NCBI GenBank assembly: GCA_012934845.2
Contig: WNNJ02000084.1
Location: 1 to 64,000 of the forward strand
Length of the DNA stretch: 64,000 nucleotides
Origin: Pomphorhynchus laevis
Lineage: Eukaryota; Acanthocephala; Palaeacanthocephala; Echinorhynchida; Pomphorhynchidae
Direction: 5' to 3'
Part shown: one piece after another, positions 12,701 to 23,809 of the stretch
How the letters are laid out: each line of letters begins with the position of its first letter
How positions within the stretch are numbered: position 1 is the stretch's first letter
The notes under the pieces: model-generated
What the model saw: only the letters and a program-made list of their open reading frames with translations
Database searches by the model: none
Told to the model about the DNA's origin: nothing
Made by a program: the position numbers and the translations under genes

Positions 12701-14360
12701 ATATAATTTTTTATAGCTTAGAACTTTTATTAACCGAATAATAGAAAATATACCATTTCTAGATTAAAGAGAGTTTAAAATTAGCAACATCGGTTTTGAT
12801 CAGAGTTCGTAAAAACCAATTAATAGATGGTATGCGATTATTAGAATAAAGATTGGAGTTATATAGTAAAGGAGATATTAAAAGATATTAATAATATATT
12901 AAAATATAATTTGTTATAGCTTAGAACTTTTATTAACCGAATAATAGAAAATATACCATTACTAGATTAAAGAGAGTTTAAAAAATAGCAACATCGGTTT
13001 TGATCAGAGTTCGTAAAAACCAATTAATAGATGGTATACGATTATTTGAATAAAGATTGGAGTTATATAGTCATGGAGATATTAATAGATATTGATAATA
13101 TATTAAAGTATAATTTTTATAGCTTAGAACTTTTATTAACCGAATAATAGATAATATACCGTTATTAGAAAATAGCAACATCGTTGTTGATCAGAGTTCA
13201 TAAAAACCAAATAATAGATGGTATACGATTATTAGAATAAAGATTGGAGTTATATAGTAAAGGAGATATTAAAAGATATTAATAATATATTAAAATATAA
13301 TTTTTTATAGCTTAGAACTTTTATTAACCGAATAATAGAAAATATACCATTACTAGATTAAAGAGAGTTTAAAAAATAGCAACATCGGTTTTGATCAGAG
13401 TTCGTAAAAACCAATTAATAGATGGTATGCGATTATTAGAATAAAGATTGGAGTTATATAGTAAAGGAGATATTAAAAGATATTAATAATATATTAAAAT
13501 ATAATTTGTTATAGCTTAGAACTTTTATTAACCGAATAATAGAAAATATACCATTACTTTAAAGAAAAAAAATAGCAACATCGGTTTTGATCAGAGTTCG
13601 TAAAAACCAATTAATAGATGGTATGCGATTATTAGAATAAAGATTGAAGTTATATAGTAAAGGAGATATTAAAAGATATTAATAATATATTAAAATATAA
13701 TTTGTTATAGCTTAGAACTTTTATTAACCGAATAATAGAAAATATACCATTATTAGATTAAAGAGAGTTTAAAAAATAGCAACATCGGTGTTGATCAGAG
13801 TTCGTAAAAACCAATTAATAGATGGTATACGATTATTAGAATAAAGATTGGAGTTATATAGTAAAGGAGATATTAAAAGATATTAATAATATATTAAAAT
13901 ATAATTTTTTATAGCTTAGAACTTTTATTAACCGAATAATAGAAAATATACCATTACTAGATTAAAGAGAGTTTAAAAAATAGCAACATCGGTTTTGATC
14001 AGAGTTCGTAAAAACCAATTAATAGATGGTATACGATTATTAGAATAAAGATCGGAGTTATATAGTAAAGGAGATATTAAAAGATATTAATAATATATTA
14101 AAATATAATTTTTTATAGCTTAGAACTTTTATTAACCGAATAATAGAAAATATACCATTGTTAGAAAATAGCAACATTGGTGTTAATCAGAGTTCGTAAA
14201 AGCCAATTTATAGATGGTATGCGATTATTAGAATAAAGATTGGAGTTATATAGTAGAGGATATATAATGGATATATAATTATTATATATTAAAAAGAAAT
14301 TTTTGATAACTTTGAACTTTTAGTTACCGTATAATAGAAAATATGTCATAATTAGGTTAA
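6762..14360. repeat. Satellite array, ~204-bp monomer, about 36-37 copies
   Basis: Head-to-tail monomers of about 203-204 bp. The landmark CGATTATTAGAATAAAGATT recurs at 6773, 6977, 7181, 7384 and onward. Other fixed words are AGCTTAGAACTTTTATTAAC, ATAGCAACATCGGTTTTGAT and CAGAGTTCGTAAAAACCAAT. Recurrent variants (TTTTTTATAG versus TTTGTTATAG; CCATTTCTAG versus CCATTATTAG versus CCATTACTAG; GTATGCG versus GTATACG) define subtypes. A few monomers are shortened near TTAGAAAATAGC. The right edge decays between about 14,200 and 14,360. It carries no open frames of note. It resembles a centromeric or heterochromatic satellite. Confidence 0.97.
9390..13546. repeat. Higher-order duplication inside the 204-bp satellite (offset 2,616 bp)
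   Basis: Rare monomer variants recur in the same order exactly 2,616 bp apart: GATTTTTAGAATAAAG at ~9420 and ~12036, AGTAAATGAGATATT at ~9655 and ~12271, and ATAGTCATGGAGATATTAAT at ~10453 and ~13069. The block of about 1.5 kb from ~9390 to ~10930 is thus copied at ~12006 to ~13546. Small differences show that it is not an assembly duplicate of perfect identity. Confidence 0.85.
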
Positions 14361-15150
14361 AAATCGGAGAACATTTTGAGAACATAAACATTAAATGAGT
14401 CTCGAGAATACTATATCATTACATATTATGACAATGTGTAAAATATACATTAATATTCTTAAAGAATAGGAATATATTTAAACTTCAGAATATCTTGAAT
14501 ATTTTAATATAAAAATATCTTAATATTTAAAGGAATTGGCATAACCCAGTACTTTTATAAACCTACTAATAGGATATATACAAGGTTTGATAAAATATAT
14601 ATTTATATATTTTTTAAAGTTTTAGAATTAAAATTAGAGGTCATATGAAGGAACTGCTATGTTATCAAGTTTTGTTCTTTATTACTCAACCCAACATAGC
14701 AGGGGTGTTAAATACATAGCAATTAAGGATTTCTTTTTATGTAATATCTTATTTAAACACAAATTATATTATTCAAAAATGTTTATGCATCAAATCACTT
14801 CACTTAAGTTACATAAAACATCAATTTTTATTGAGCTCTAATTAAATATTCAATGTTTTTAATTTAATAATATTAATTCAATTTATACGATGCATCGAAC
14901 TTAATATTAAAAGTCATAATAAGGAACTGGTTTGTGTTTTAGGTTTCGGCCCATATAGCAGCTAGACGAAACTCAATTATTATCCTAATTAATTGTTAAA
15001 GTTAGTTAATTAAGTTAGAATATTATTTAATTAAATCTTTATCATTTTAATTATTATATAATAAAAATTTTATAATAATTGAGATATAATAATCGAGAAT
15101 TATTATACATTCTCGATAGTAAATAAAACTTTAATAAAGTAAAATACTTT
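14361..15150 (-). mobile_element. Two degraded PLE tail copies in AT-rich sequence
   Basis: 14,630-14,710 and 14,910-14,960 carry the tail module of the Penelope-like copies found elsewhere in the window, in minus orientation: GGAACTGCTATGTTATCAAG with the partner AACATAGCAG, then GGTTTCGGCCCATATAGCAG. No reverse transcriptase remains beside them. The rest of the span is AT-rich and unassigned; the open frame at 14,659-14,841 is a by-product of the tail. Confidence 0.6.
14635..14708 (-). ncRNA. PLE-tail structured RNA module, copy 1
   Basis: Read on the minus strand, the outer helix is CTGCTATGTT pairing with AACATAGCAG, 10 bp without mismatch. The inner region is diverged (GCCGAAACC is not kept) and the second helix is weak here. 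See the finding on the module for the comparison between copies. Confidence 0.45.
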
Positions 15151-15155
15151 TACAA

Positions 15156-15355
15156 ATGAATATGTTTAAATATCAGAGACTACTTGAAAGGCTGCCAATA
15201 TTAAAGGTTAGGAAAATCCAGATTATTGTAAGTATTTAATAATCAAGACAATCTTTTTAATCTTATTACCGTGATGAATACAGAGTTATGCAGATAGTCT
15301 CGAAGTTGCCTTGCAAGTTACAGCTGATCAATACCATATAACATTCAATCATTGA
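15156..15355 (+). CDS. Possible small two-exon gene, unrecognised
   Basis: ATG at 15156, exon to 15227 (24 codons), donor GTAAGT, a 56-nt intron, acceptor ATACAG ending at 15283, then 23 codons and TGA at 15353-15355. The peptide includes YQRLLERLPILKVRKIQI and SYADSLEVALQVTADQYHI. The short intron and strong sites match the well-supported genes of the window. A further open stretch just downstream in another frame (PIVIKDNRTIIIVGVADN, ~15,370-15,433) looks protein-like, so the true model may differ or this may be the tail of a larger gene. No family recognised. Confidence 0.3.
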
Positions 15356-15439
15356 ATTTTGAAATCAGTCCAATTGTCATTAAAGACAATCGCACGATCA
15401 TTATTGTTGGCGTAGCAGATAACACGGAGTAATCTTAAC

Positions 15440-17389
15440 GTAATAACGCACATTTTTCTTTCACTCTCTCCACTAATAAATAAAAGCATTTTACTTCATT
15501 AAATTTTTATTTAACGAGAATTGTATAATAATACAATATTGTAGTTAATTGTTACCCACTTGGAAGAAACCAATAAAATTATATTTTTGAATCTTCATAA
15601 AAAATACATTGGATGAAAAAATAGTTACATGCGAAACTGCTTTTTGAAAAAGTTATTGAACAAATAAAAAATCACCAAAAATATTAAAGTTTAATTTTCT
15701 CGGCAGTCGCGCATAGGATGAACATAATTTTTTAAATAAAAAATATGTTAAAGCTGTCGAGGTGAAAGCTGTTATCCTCAACTCGTTTGCAATCGAACTC
15801 GACACCTTTAGTAATTACTTTTACTTTTTTTGTAATCAATCTGAACATCTTCAATAAAAATTTCATTTCTTTGCAACCAATCTCGACACATGTAATATAT
15901 CTCGACACTTACAGAAATACAAAAAAAAATACAGAAATTGCAAATTGAACTTTTAGACGTTTAAGGCAAAAGCTCAACAATTAACACTGGAGAGATTAAA
16001 TCTTATAATTATTTTTAAACCAGTGTTTAAAAAATTGTCTTGATTCTTAAATACTTACAATTTTTGAAGAACCCGCAATGCGAAACGTAAAATTTAAGTT
16101 TTTTTGCTTGTAGAGACCAATAATCATATTTCGCACATATAATTCTAAATCAGATTGTGTAATTTAGATATATAATTCTCAATCAGATTTCATATTATTA
16201 ATACATTTATTTATTTTCATTTATTTTGTACATTTATTTCCAATAAATGTAAATTTCCAATTATTATACATTTTATTAATCCGTAATATTTCGATTTAAT
16301 TTGTAAAACAATTGTTTAGATAAAACATAAACAAATCAGATATTTTGTACTTTATTTTGTACATATATTTATTTTTAATTCAATAAAAACAAAAATTTAA
16401 TTAAACCAACAATCGTCGTATAATCGCTTAATGAATCCTTTAGCACTATTATTTTAAGCAGTTCAAGTCTAGTGATTGTTCCTGAAAGAAGAAGAACAGT
16501 CTCGACAATCCAAAGGCGCATTGAATATGCAAATATATTTTCGTAACAATCACGAATGTATTTTCAAATTTAGTAAACAACTGGACTGTCGTACTGAGTA
16601 GGAGGTAACAATATGTGCAAGTCAGTTATCTTTCCTTATAAGATAAATTGACTTTTATTTTAAAATTTAATTTTAAATTTTAGCTTGATATAAATATAAA
16701 TTATATAAATTTTATTATTTGATTATTTATTATTTAAATAATTAAAATAAAATTGGAATATAAAGATTTAAAGTTTAGATTTATGAGTGTTATAATACAT
16801 GTAAATGTGATAATGGTGGTTTAAATGTAATTACGTATAGGACAGATTATTTTGCCAATGTACAATTGAATCGGTTCATAATAATTGAATTTAAAAAATT
16901 CTTGATAAAATTTTTAATTATATAAATCTGAACATTTAAATATTTTTAAATATTTATATAGTGCAAAATAAGTAGACTTTGTTAACTAATCTGATTACTT
17001 TATCACTCTTTGTTGTTCCATTCACTTAGACGACAGCGTCAAGCATAAATGTTTAATAAAAAAATAACTTCACTGAATTTTTATTTTTATCTCATTACAT
17101 GCTTTATTTATTTATGATCGTCAAATAAAACGCGAGTAAGTCGACGCTGATTTCAGCTAAAATAAGCATTCGATGCTTGTATGTTTTAATAAACTTTAAT
17201 CAACTGATTTTCAATGAGCAAGAAACATTGACACAAGCTTTCCATGTTTTGTGACTATGCTTTTATAAGTCATCGAGAGAGATTGCATTACAAATTTCGT
17301 GTAATTTAAATAGGGCGGAAAAGAGCATTTCCAAAATGGTGATTCGCTTCATCATTTGTAACAACACGTAATAAACAGCTGAATATAAA
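15440..17389. other. AT-rich, no gene recognised
   Basis: About 1.9 kb with no conserved exon, no tandem repeat and no element family recognised. Sequence near 17,290-17,380 (GTAAATAGGGCGGAAAAGAG-like) resembles the stretch near 1,010 and may be promoter-proximal, but this is weak. Confidence 0.4.
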
Positions 17390-17575
17390 ATGGCAACAAC
17401 TGTAATTGCTGGAATTGTATCCATACCAGACAGAAATCTAGATTACTCAGGTGTCATACGTTTTAGGCGAAAATCGACATTCTTTGGAATAATTAATGGT
17501 ATTATGATAGCGCAAAGTTATTTAACTATAAATTTTAATTATTTGATCAAGATTTTAGCGAACATTGGTGTATAG
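17390..17575 (+). CDS. Possible first exon or short ORF, unrecognised
   Basis: ATG in an ATAAAATGG context. About 35-45 codons of mixed composition (MATTVIAGIVSIPDRN, GVIRFRRKSTFFG) are followed by AT-rich codons, which suggests a true exon ending near a GT at ~17,500 (AATG|GTATTA). The hydrophobic stretch GIINGIMIAQSYL could be a membrane segment. No following exon was found and no family recognised. Confidence 0.25.
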   Translation: MATTVIAGIVSIPDRNLDYSGVIRFRRKSTFFGIINGIMIAQSYLTINFNYLIKILANIGV

Positions 17576-18655
17576 TTAAGGGTAACATCTTATTTCAATA
17601 TTACGGCCCAAAACCGGTAAGTGTTATTCTTAGGATTTGAATGTAAATATCTACGATTATTTATTTTCAAATCTTTACTTCACAGCACACCTTCACCAAA
17701 CAAAATATAATTTATTAAATTTTTATTGAATAATAGGATACTAGTAGTTTCTAGCGAAATATCAAAATGATTTTTGTTATTGTTTAACTATACATGATAG
17801 TTCCTGGATATTTAAAAATTTCAAACATTGATATTTAGAAGTACAAACATTTATAATGCTTGCTTAATTTTATTGAATATAATAAAATCGCAATGTGTTT
17901 TCCTTAAATCAATATATTTCAGAACACCTATATTTCAGTCACACGTTAATTGAATATCTAAAATATGAATATATTTTTGTGAATTGTGTAACATATTCAT
18001 ATTTCAAGTATTTATTCTGATTTTACGAATGCTAGCAAACAGAATTATCTACACCCTTTTAAACATTTTAATGTATTGCATTAATATCCAATATTTAATG
18101 ACGTGAGTACATCACTATAACATAAGTAGGCATGAGTCATGTTACCAGATACAATAGTATTACTACATCAAACAAATATGATTAAATTTAATCGTAATAC
18201 TAAATTATTAAACAAATTGAAAATTACAAATTAAATAGTACGTTACACAATGAAGTTGTCACGATCACATAGTGAATATTTAAAAATTTAAAATAAAGAT
18301 CAGAATGGATATATTTCTATTGAATTTTTTATTTAATAAAGCGTTTTATATAATAATACTTTGGCAATAATACGTAATTATGTGGCAATAATACGTAATA
18401 ATTCATAATTTTTGTTAAAAGTTAATCTATTATTTTCGCCAACTAAAATTCAAAATATTGATATTTCGTGATTTTTTTATTGTTGTGTTTATCTATCAAG
18501 AAAAATAAAATTATTTCCTTATTTCACAAAGTTACCACAATTGCGATAGTCATTTTAAGTGTAATGTTTTATCATAATGATGATGAGTTTTACATACAAC
18601 CAACTGAACACCAAAAACCAGCATAGATTGTTGTATAAACTAAAGATTTTGCACC
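17576..18655. other. AT-rich, no gene recognised
   Basis: No conserved exon seen. A short open stretch near 18,530-18,630 (VTTIAIVILSVMFYHNDDE) is membrane-like but unsupported by neighbours. Confidence 0.4.
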
Positions 18656-18931
18656 GTGCATATCAGTATGACCAATTTCCCATTATCTTTATTCCTTTTT
18701 ATTGTGAATATGCCTCTTTTAATGTTCTGGCTTTCCATTATAAGCATTCGTGACAGACTATATCAAAGACTGGCAGAAGGAAAATATGGCACGTGGTTAA
18801 AGCTAAATCAATGCTTGATATTTCTGCAACAATTTCGAAAAGATGATAAAATTCTCGAGGCACATGCTTTACATGCTGTAATTACAGAACGTGAAATACA
18901 AAAAGAATACCAGTATCGAATTGTAATTTAA
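18656..18931 (+). CDS. ORF with a membrane segment, unrecognised
   Basis: 91 codons. A hydrophobic segment (about residues 8-30, FPLSLFLFIVNMPLLMFWL) is followed by a charged helical-looking part (RDRLYQRLAEGKYG, EAHALHAVITEREI). Codon composition is less AT-driven than the surroundings. A second frame over the same DNA also looks protein-like, so the frame is uncertain. It could be an exon of a membrane protein gene or remnant coding of an element. No acceptor or donor was decided. Confidence 0.3.
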   Translation: MHISMTNFPLSLFLFIVNMPLLMFWLSIISIRDRLYQRLAEGKYGTWLKLNQCLIFLQQFRKDDKILEAHALHAVITEREIQKEYQYRIVI

Positions 18932-19487
18932 ATGAAAAAACAAGTTGTTAATCAACTTTAGACTTTATCGTAACGAATACTTTCAATAATTCAAAGGACT
19001 CAAATTGTGAATAAAGGAATATTATTTAAAGTTCTTACTTTCGATTTCATAGTTTTTGAACTTAATAGCAAGTTAATCACATCTTAATAACAGTTCATTC
19101 ATACACCAGGATAACACGATATCCTCGTGTTATCATCGTAATCTAAATAGCATAAAAGTCTTGAAATAATATAAAATTAATTTAATTATTTAAAGTAAAT
19201 AATATTACATTTATATTCAAATATATTAAATTTATAGTAAATATCAAATTTACTTTTGATTTTATAATATTGTAATATTATATAATATAATATAGTATAT
19301 ATAATATATACTATATGATTTTAGAACTAACAAATTAAATACACAAAAGTAAAGACAAAACACCAAAGTAAAGATATTTGGAAAACATATATTATAATTA
19401 TTTTTGGAAATGTTATGTATTTGATAAAATTAAAAGGAAAATTAAAATAGCAAACAATTATAAAATGAAATTTAAATTAATAATGAT
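18932..19487. other. AT-rich spacer with small palindrome
   Basis: Only a short perfect stem is seen (GATAACACGA...TCGTGTTATC near 19,110-19,135). Otherwise the sequence is featureless up to the PLE fossil. Confidence 0.4.
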
Positions 19488-20505
19488 ATGTACACAGAAC
19501 TTACTGAATTAAAGGATAACTATATAATAACAACTATTGATAAAGCTAGTAATAACTTTGTTTTCGTATGCAAAAAGCTTTATTATGATATACTAATGAA
19601 AGAGGTTAATTCTAATGATTTAAATGTAAATCCAACATATGAACGTAGTGAGTTAAGTTTAGAAACAATTATTACAAGTCACTGTTTTATAATGAATAAA
19701 AAGGGTATAAAGGTTGAATCAGATAATTAAACTATACTTTTATTATATTGGAATCCAAAATTACATAAAAATCCAATAAAACCTAGGTTCATATGTAGTG
19801 CGATTAAATGTACATTAAAACCATTTTCTGTCTCTATCAATAAAATACTTAAAGTAATTAATGCACACTTCAAAAAATATTGTAAGGTAATCGAAATTAA
19901 TACTGGTATAAAACACTATTTCAGTATTAATTCCAGAAAATAATTTTTAGAACAGACAAAACGAATAAATTTTCAGAATATAAATAGGTAAGATTTTAGT
20001 ACTTTTTATACAAATCTAGATTTAGTAGATATTAAAGATGCATTAGAAAAATTAATTAATCTTATATTTGGAAATGATATACATATATATGTTATAAATA
20101 ACTATAACGCATATCTAACAAAAATTAACCCATTAAGTAAATATAAATATATGGATAAAATTGAATTATTAGAATCCTTAAATATTTAAATAAATCAAAA
20201 TTATTTAAAGGTAGAGACATCTATATTTAGACAAATCAAAGATGTTCCAATAGGAGGTAATAGTAGCCCAATTATAGCTGACTAATTTTTGAGCTTTATA
20301 GAGTATGAAGTTGCTCATAAATGTTAAAAAAAAATAAATCTGAATTATATAAATATATGAAATACATGTTTCCATATATTGATAATATATATGTATTTAA
20401 CTCTAATAATTTTTATTCAATAAGCGAACAAATTTATCCAGGTAGCATCATTCTTAATAAAAGCAATATTAATGATAAAGAAGGTATATCTAGATAAAAA
20501 GTGTA
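19488..20505 (+). mobile_element. Penelope-like element RT fossil 1
   Basis: Reverse transcriptase of the PLE type: IITTIDKASNNFVFVCK (family IDKASNNVAFICK), YWNPKLHKNPIKPRFIC (fingers block), TFYTNLDLVDIKDALEKL (YTN.P block), VPIGGNSSPIIAD (family PMGT.CAPL.A), then a remnant of the YIDD block and IYPGSIILN. Stops and frame changes interrupt it at several points, so it is inactive. The DNA matches copies at 20.5 and 58.3 kb closely enough that a family-specific consensus could be aligned. PLE assignment rests on these motifs and on a GIY-YIG remnant elsewhere in the window. Confidence 0.8.
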
Positions 20506-20900
20506 CAAAGGTTAAATCAGATAATTAAATTATACCTTTATTATATTGGAATCCAAAATTACATAAAAATCCAATAAAACCTAGGTTCATATGTAATATT
20601 TTTAAATGTACATTAAAACCCCTTTCTGTTTATATGAATAATATATTTAAATGAATTAAAACACGCGAAATCAATACTGGTATTTTAGGTTTAATTCAAA
20701 ACAAAAGAATTTCTAGATAGAAAAATGTTGACAAGAATTTTTAGCAATAAATTTTCAGTATATAAATACTACGATTTAAAGTTAGCAGATATCAAAGAAA
20801 AATTAAAAACATTAATAAACTTTAATATAACATATATTAACGATATTAGTTAAATACTTGAACTAATATTAACAAAGCGTTAGAAAAAATTACTAATCAA
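20506..20900 (+). mobile_element. Second partial PLE copy in tandem
   Basis: Repeats the RT fingers segment of the preceding copy (TGGAATCCAAAATTACATAA, AAACCTAGGTTCATATG) immediately after a breakpoint inside the YLD block of fossil 1. It ends near the tail word CTAACTGAGTCTACG at ~20,905. It shows head-to-tail insertion or internal duplication of the PLE. Decayed. Confidence 0.7.
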
Positions 20901-20950
20901 ATCAACTAACTGAGTCTACGTATTATATAAACATATTTTAACGATTTTTT

Positions 20951-21083
20951 GACGAAGTAATTTGAATCAGCTAATTGAGTCTACTCATTGTAAATAAATA
21001 AGTAGTATATTCATTATTAATAAATAATAATGAATTATAAATAGGCCAAGACTCGGTTGGCTGATCTGAATTACTTCTTGGTC
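20951..21083. repeat. Inverted repeat, ~33-bp arms
   Basis: GACGAAGTAATTTGAATCAG continues to CTAATTGAGTCT at the left. The right arm, AGACTCGGTTGGCTGATCTG to TTACTTCTTGGTC, is its imperfect reverse complement; the spacer is about 66 bp. The inner end of each arm is the PLE tail word AGCTAACTGAGTC, so this looks like two tail ends meeting head to head, or a small non-autonomous derivative. Confidence 0.65.
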
Positions 21084-22165
21084 AAGCAAAAGATCGACTT
21101 AATTTTTCTCAAATTTTCTTCCAAGCAAAAACTTATTTTTACATTTTTGTTAATTTTGTTGTGTTTGATTGTTCATATCATTCGCTCTCTAATAGTTCTC
21201 AAGTTCTTTCATTTTGCCCTTTTCCTTTATTCGATTAAGTCTTATCACATTATATTACTCAGGAATTCCATTAATATACTTTAATTTTGAATTTTACCTT
21301 TACAGCATTCTTTTAGTTTGAATTTAAAGTTCGTATTCCTCGGCTTCTGTCGAAATTTTCTTTATAATACAACATCTTGATCTTTTAATTTTGCGACAGA
21401 GAAAGATTTGGATTTCATAGTTTTACGAAATATTCAACTTCTGATGCATCTTACCATTTATCAAAGGGTGATCCAAGTCGACAAACGCTCATGAGTACAT
21501 CCTGGCACCCTTAATAATATTTTGTAATCTCTTGTTAATCCTGAAATGATTGATTTTAATATTAGTTGTGTCATATGATATTCAGGTGAATTAATGCTAG
21601 ACCTTATGTTTAAAGAATGTATTACTCACATATACGTGGTTGATACTACATAACTTGATTAATCACTAGATGTTCAATGTTAATTTCATACTCTGCTCGA
21701 TCTTAACTAACTATTTCAACATAGACACTGCAATGTATCATAAAACTCTTCATTTTGCTTTACTGCATTCTCACTCGATACATTAACACAACTGTCTTAA
21801 GTTTAGGGTGCAATCTACCCGTGATGATCATGTCTTTTACTGACTACCACCTAACTATGTTAAGTGATGTTTATTGAATATAATTTTAAGATATCTTTTG
21901 TAAATATTTTCATTTACTTGCTGTAGCAAGTATTCTAACACTATCTAACATTAAAGTTTGGATATACCTGCTTCATTAAGAATTTCAAGAATTGTGAATT
22001 ATCTTTCGAAAATCAGCAGATATCCACTTATTAGACAAATATTTCAGAACATCGAAAAGAAAGTAAAATACCTAACGAGTAATGACACAAAACATATTAT
22101 TTGCTCAGTAATAATTTTGTAGAACGTTTAATTATCTTGTCTTATCAAATTGAAAGTGACTATTA
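21084..22165. other. Intergenic, unassigned
   Basis: Contains a hydrophobic AT-rich ORF (21,057-21,284) that begins inside the inverted repeat and is not supported. A slightly GC-richer patch at 21,460-21,520 (GTGATCCAAGTCGACAAACG) could be a mobile element remnant. No gene recognised. Confidence 0.4.
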
Positions 22166-22528
22166 ATGGAATACTTGATAGGTCACACGTGGTGACTTTC
22201 ACGTTGAAAACCACCTACAGAATTCTTCCTTTATGACTTATAATTCCATACACCCGGACTACTAACGGCACCATTGCCACATTCGTTTTCGTTTCATAGG
22301 CATTCTGCCACATATTGGTAGCCCTGGGCTCATTAGAAGGCTGACTACCAACTCTAGAATTGAAGGCTCTATCCACAGCCAGGATAAAATTGACTATTAG
22401 TTATATCCTGGCTGTGGCGATAGTGCCGCTAGTAGTCAGGGTGTATGGAATTGGAAGTCATGAAAGAAGTATTATGTAGCTGGTTTTCAAGGCGAAAGTT
22501 ACCTTGTGTGACCTATCAACTATTCAAT
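22166..22528. repeat. Large foldback element with ~114-bp arms
   Basis: Left arm 22,166-22,280 (TGATAGGTCACACGTGGTGA ... CCATACACCCGGACTACTAA) and right arm 22,414-22,528 (reverse complement TGATAGGTCACACAAGGTAA ... CCATACACCCTGACTACTAG) are about 80 percent identical by eye. Inside is a perfect 14-bp hairpin, CCACAGCCAGGATA at 22,373-22,386 against TATCCTGGCTGTGG at 22,404-22,417, plus a smaller TTGGTAG/CTACCAA stem. No ORF. Consistent with a foldback/MITE-type non-autonomous DNA element; RNA from it would form one long hairpin. Confidence 0.85.
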
Positions 22529-22599
22529 AGATAATTAAGGATTCATAACAGAATCACCCGTCTCGATTTTAATCGATCTTCATGATCTCATACCGAACT

Positions 22600-23690
22600 A
22601 TATATATAAACTAAAAGTCCTTAACGGGCCGTAGGTTACAACCGAGAAAAAAATAAGAATAAAGCAGATCAGTTAAAACATGTTGTCGCACGAATCTATG
22701 AAAGTCTGTCTTGAACCACCTTCTCCAATTCAGTTCTTCAATTCCGTTCGAATTGCTTCCAGCCAATATTTGAAATCGCGAATTGTGGACTTTATTGCTA
22801 TACCTCGAGGACGTTTCCAGTGTGTCATTGCTCGAAATAAACAATTTTTGGAATACGTGCATTTTCTATACTCAGAACATGTCAAGGAAACGTAATCTGT
22901 TTTTTTGTTATAATTTGAATAACAGAATCCCCAATACCGCATTTTTTACGCAGTGTCATTTGGTATATGTTGCAGTGGATTTATTCTTGCAATCCGCCTA
23001 ATCCATTTATTTTCGGCAGTTATTACTTTTCTGGTTGTGCTAATTTTTCAGGCCAGCATTCCGATCCGTACAACAGAATTGGACGAACTATCGAAGTACA
23101 AACTCGAACATTAGTTTTCATTGATAGCTTTCTATCACGCCATACCCTATTTAGTCGGTTAAAACTTTTGCTTGATGTTACAATGCGATTGGTTATTTCA
23201 TCATAACATTTGCATTCGTTGAATATTATCGTATCCATGTATTTAAAGGCGTGCACATGTTCAAGCAATTGTTCGTTTAATTTTATATCAAAATGAGGAT
23301 GACAAAAAACGATAGTATTTTGCATTTCGAAACGATTAGAGTTAGGCAATATTTTGTTGGATCAGTATGAATTCTAATAATCACGGATTGTAAATCAGCC
23401 GCAGTTTCCGCTAAAAGAGCGACATCGATAGCATATGTGATATCAGTGAGTAAACAATTGTTGGGGTAAATTCGGATTCTTTCTGGTTGCTCGTCAAAAC
23501 ATTCTCTGTGTAATTCATCTATTGTAAGATTAGACATCTGCGGAGACAAAACTCCACCTTGTCTAACTTCTGAGCAAATCGGAAAGGATATTCCCACATG
23601 ACCATTCTCTATATCACTATGTTTTCCTCGTGAGGGTGCATAAACACCAGTCAGCATTCTATATATCCTCATCAGACTAAGAAATAAAAC
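22600..23690 (-). mobile_element. LINE reverse-transcriptase fossil (RTE-like)
   Basis: On the minus strand, in order: MLTGVY, VRQGGVLSPQMSNLTIDELH (family VRQGC.LSP.LFN..ID), TYAIDVALLAETAADLQSVI (in place of YADDVALL), LTLIVSKCKIL, LEHVHAFKYMDTII, ITNRIVTSSKSFNRLNRVW, RDRKLSMKTNVRVCTSIVRP, LLYGSECWP, then a degraded C-terminus (IPKNCLFRAMTHWKRPRG). This block order is that of RTE/SR2-like LINEs of invertebrates. The catalytic ADD is degraded and the frame breaks between blocks. The 5' part with endonuclease is absent. Confidence 0.85.
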
Positions 23691-23756
23691 CGAATTATTC
23701 TCGCACTATTCAAAGTCGCTACGTAAGCCCAGTCATCCTATGTGTGACGACAAACT

Positions 23757-23808
23757 TCAACAACGGTCTACGCGTTTCGCTCTAACGGAGCTCATCAGTA
23801 CCGTGACT
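23757..23808 (-). ncRNA. Hammerhead-ribozyme-like core
   Basis: Minus strand: CACGGTA-CTGATGA-GCTC-CGTTA-GAGC-GAAA-CGCGTA-GACCGT. It has the CUGAUGA box, a perfect 4-bp stem II, the GAAA box, a minimal stem III from ACG/CGU, and a GUA cleavage triplet. Stem I pairs ACGGU with ACCGU, with one mismatch next to the core. A stem III this small is typical of hammerheads in Penelope-like retroelements. It lies about 85 bp upstream, in the same orientation, of the LINE fossil, though the host element may be a PLE remnant. Confidence 0.6.
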
Positions 23809-23809
23809 G

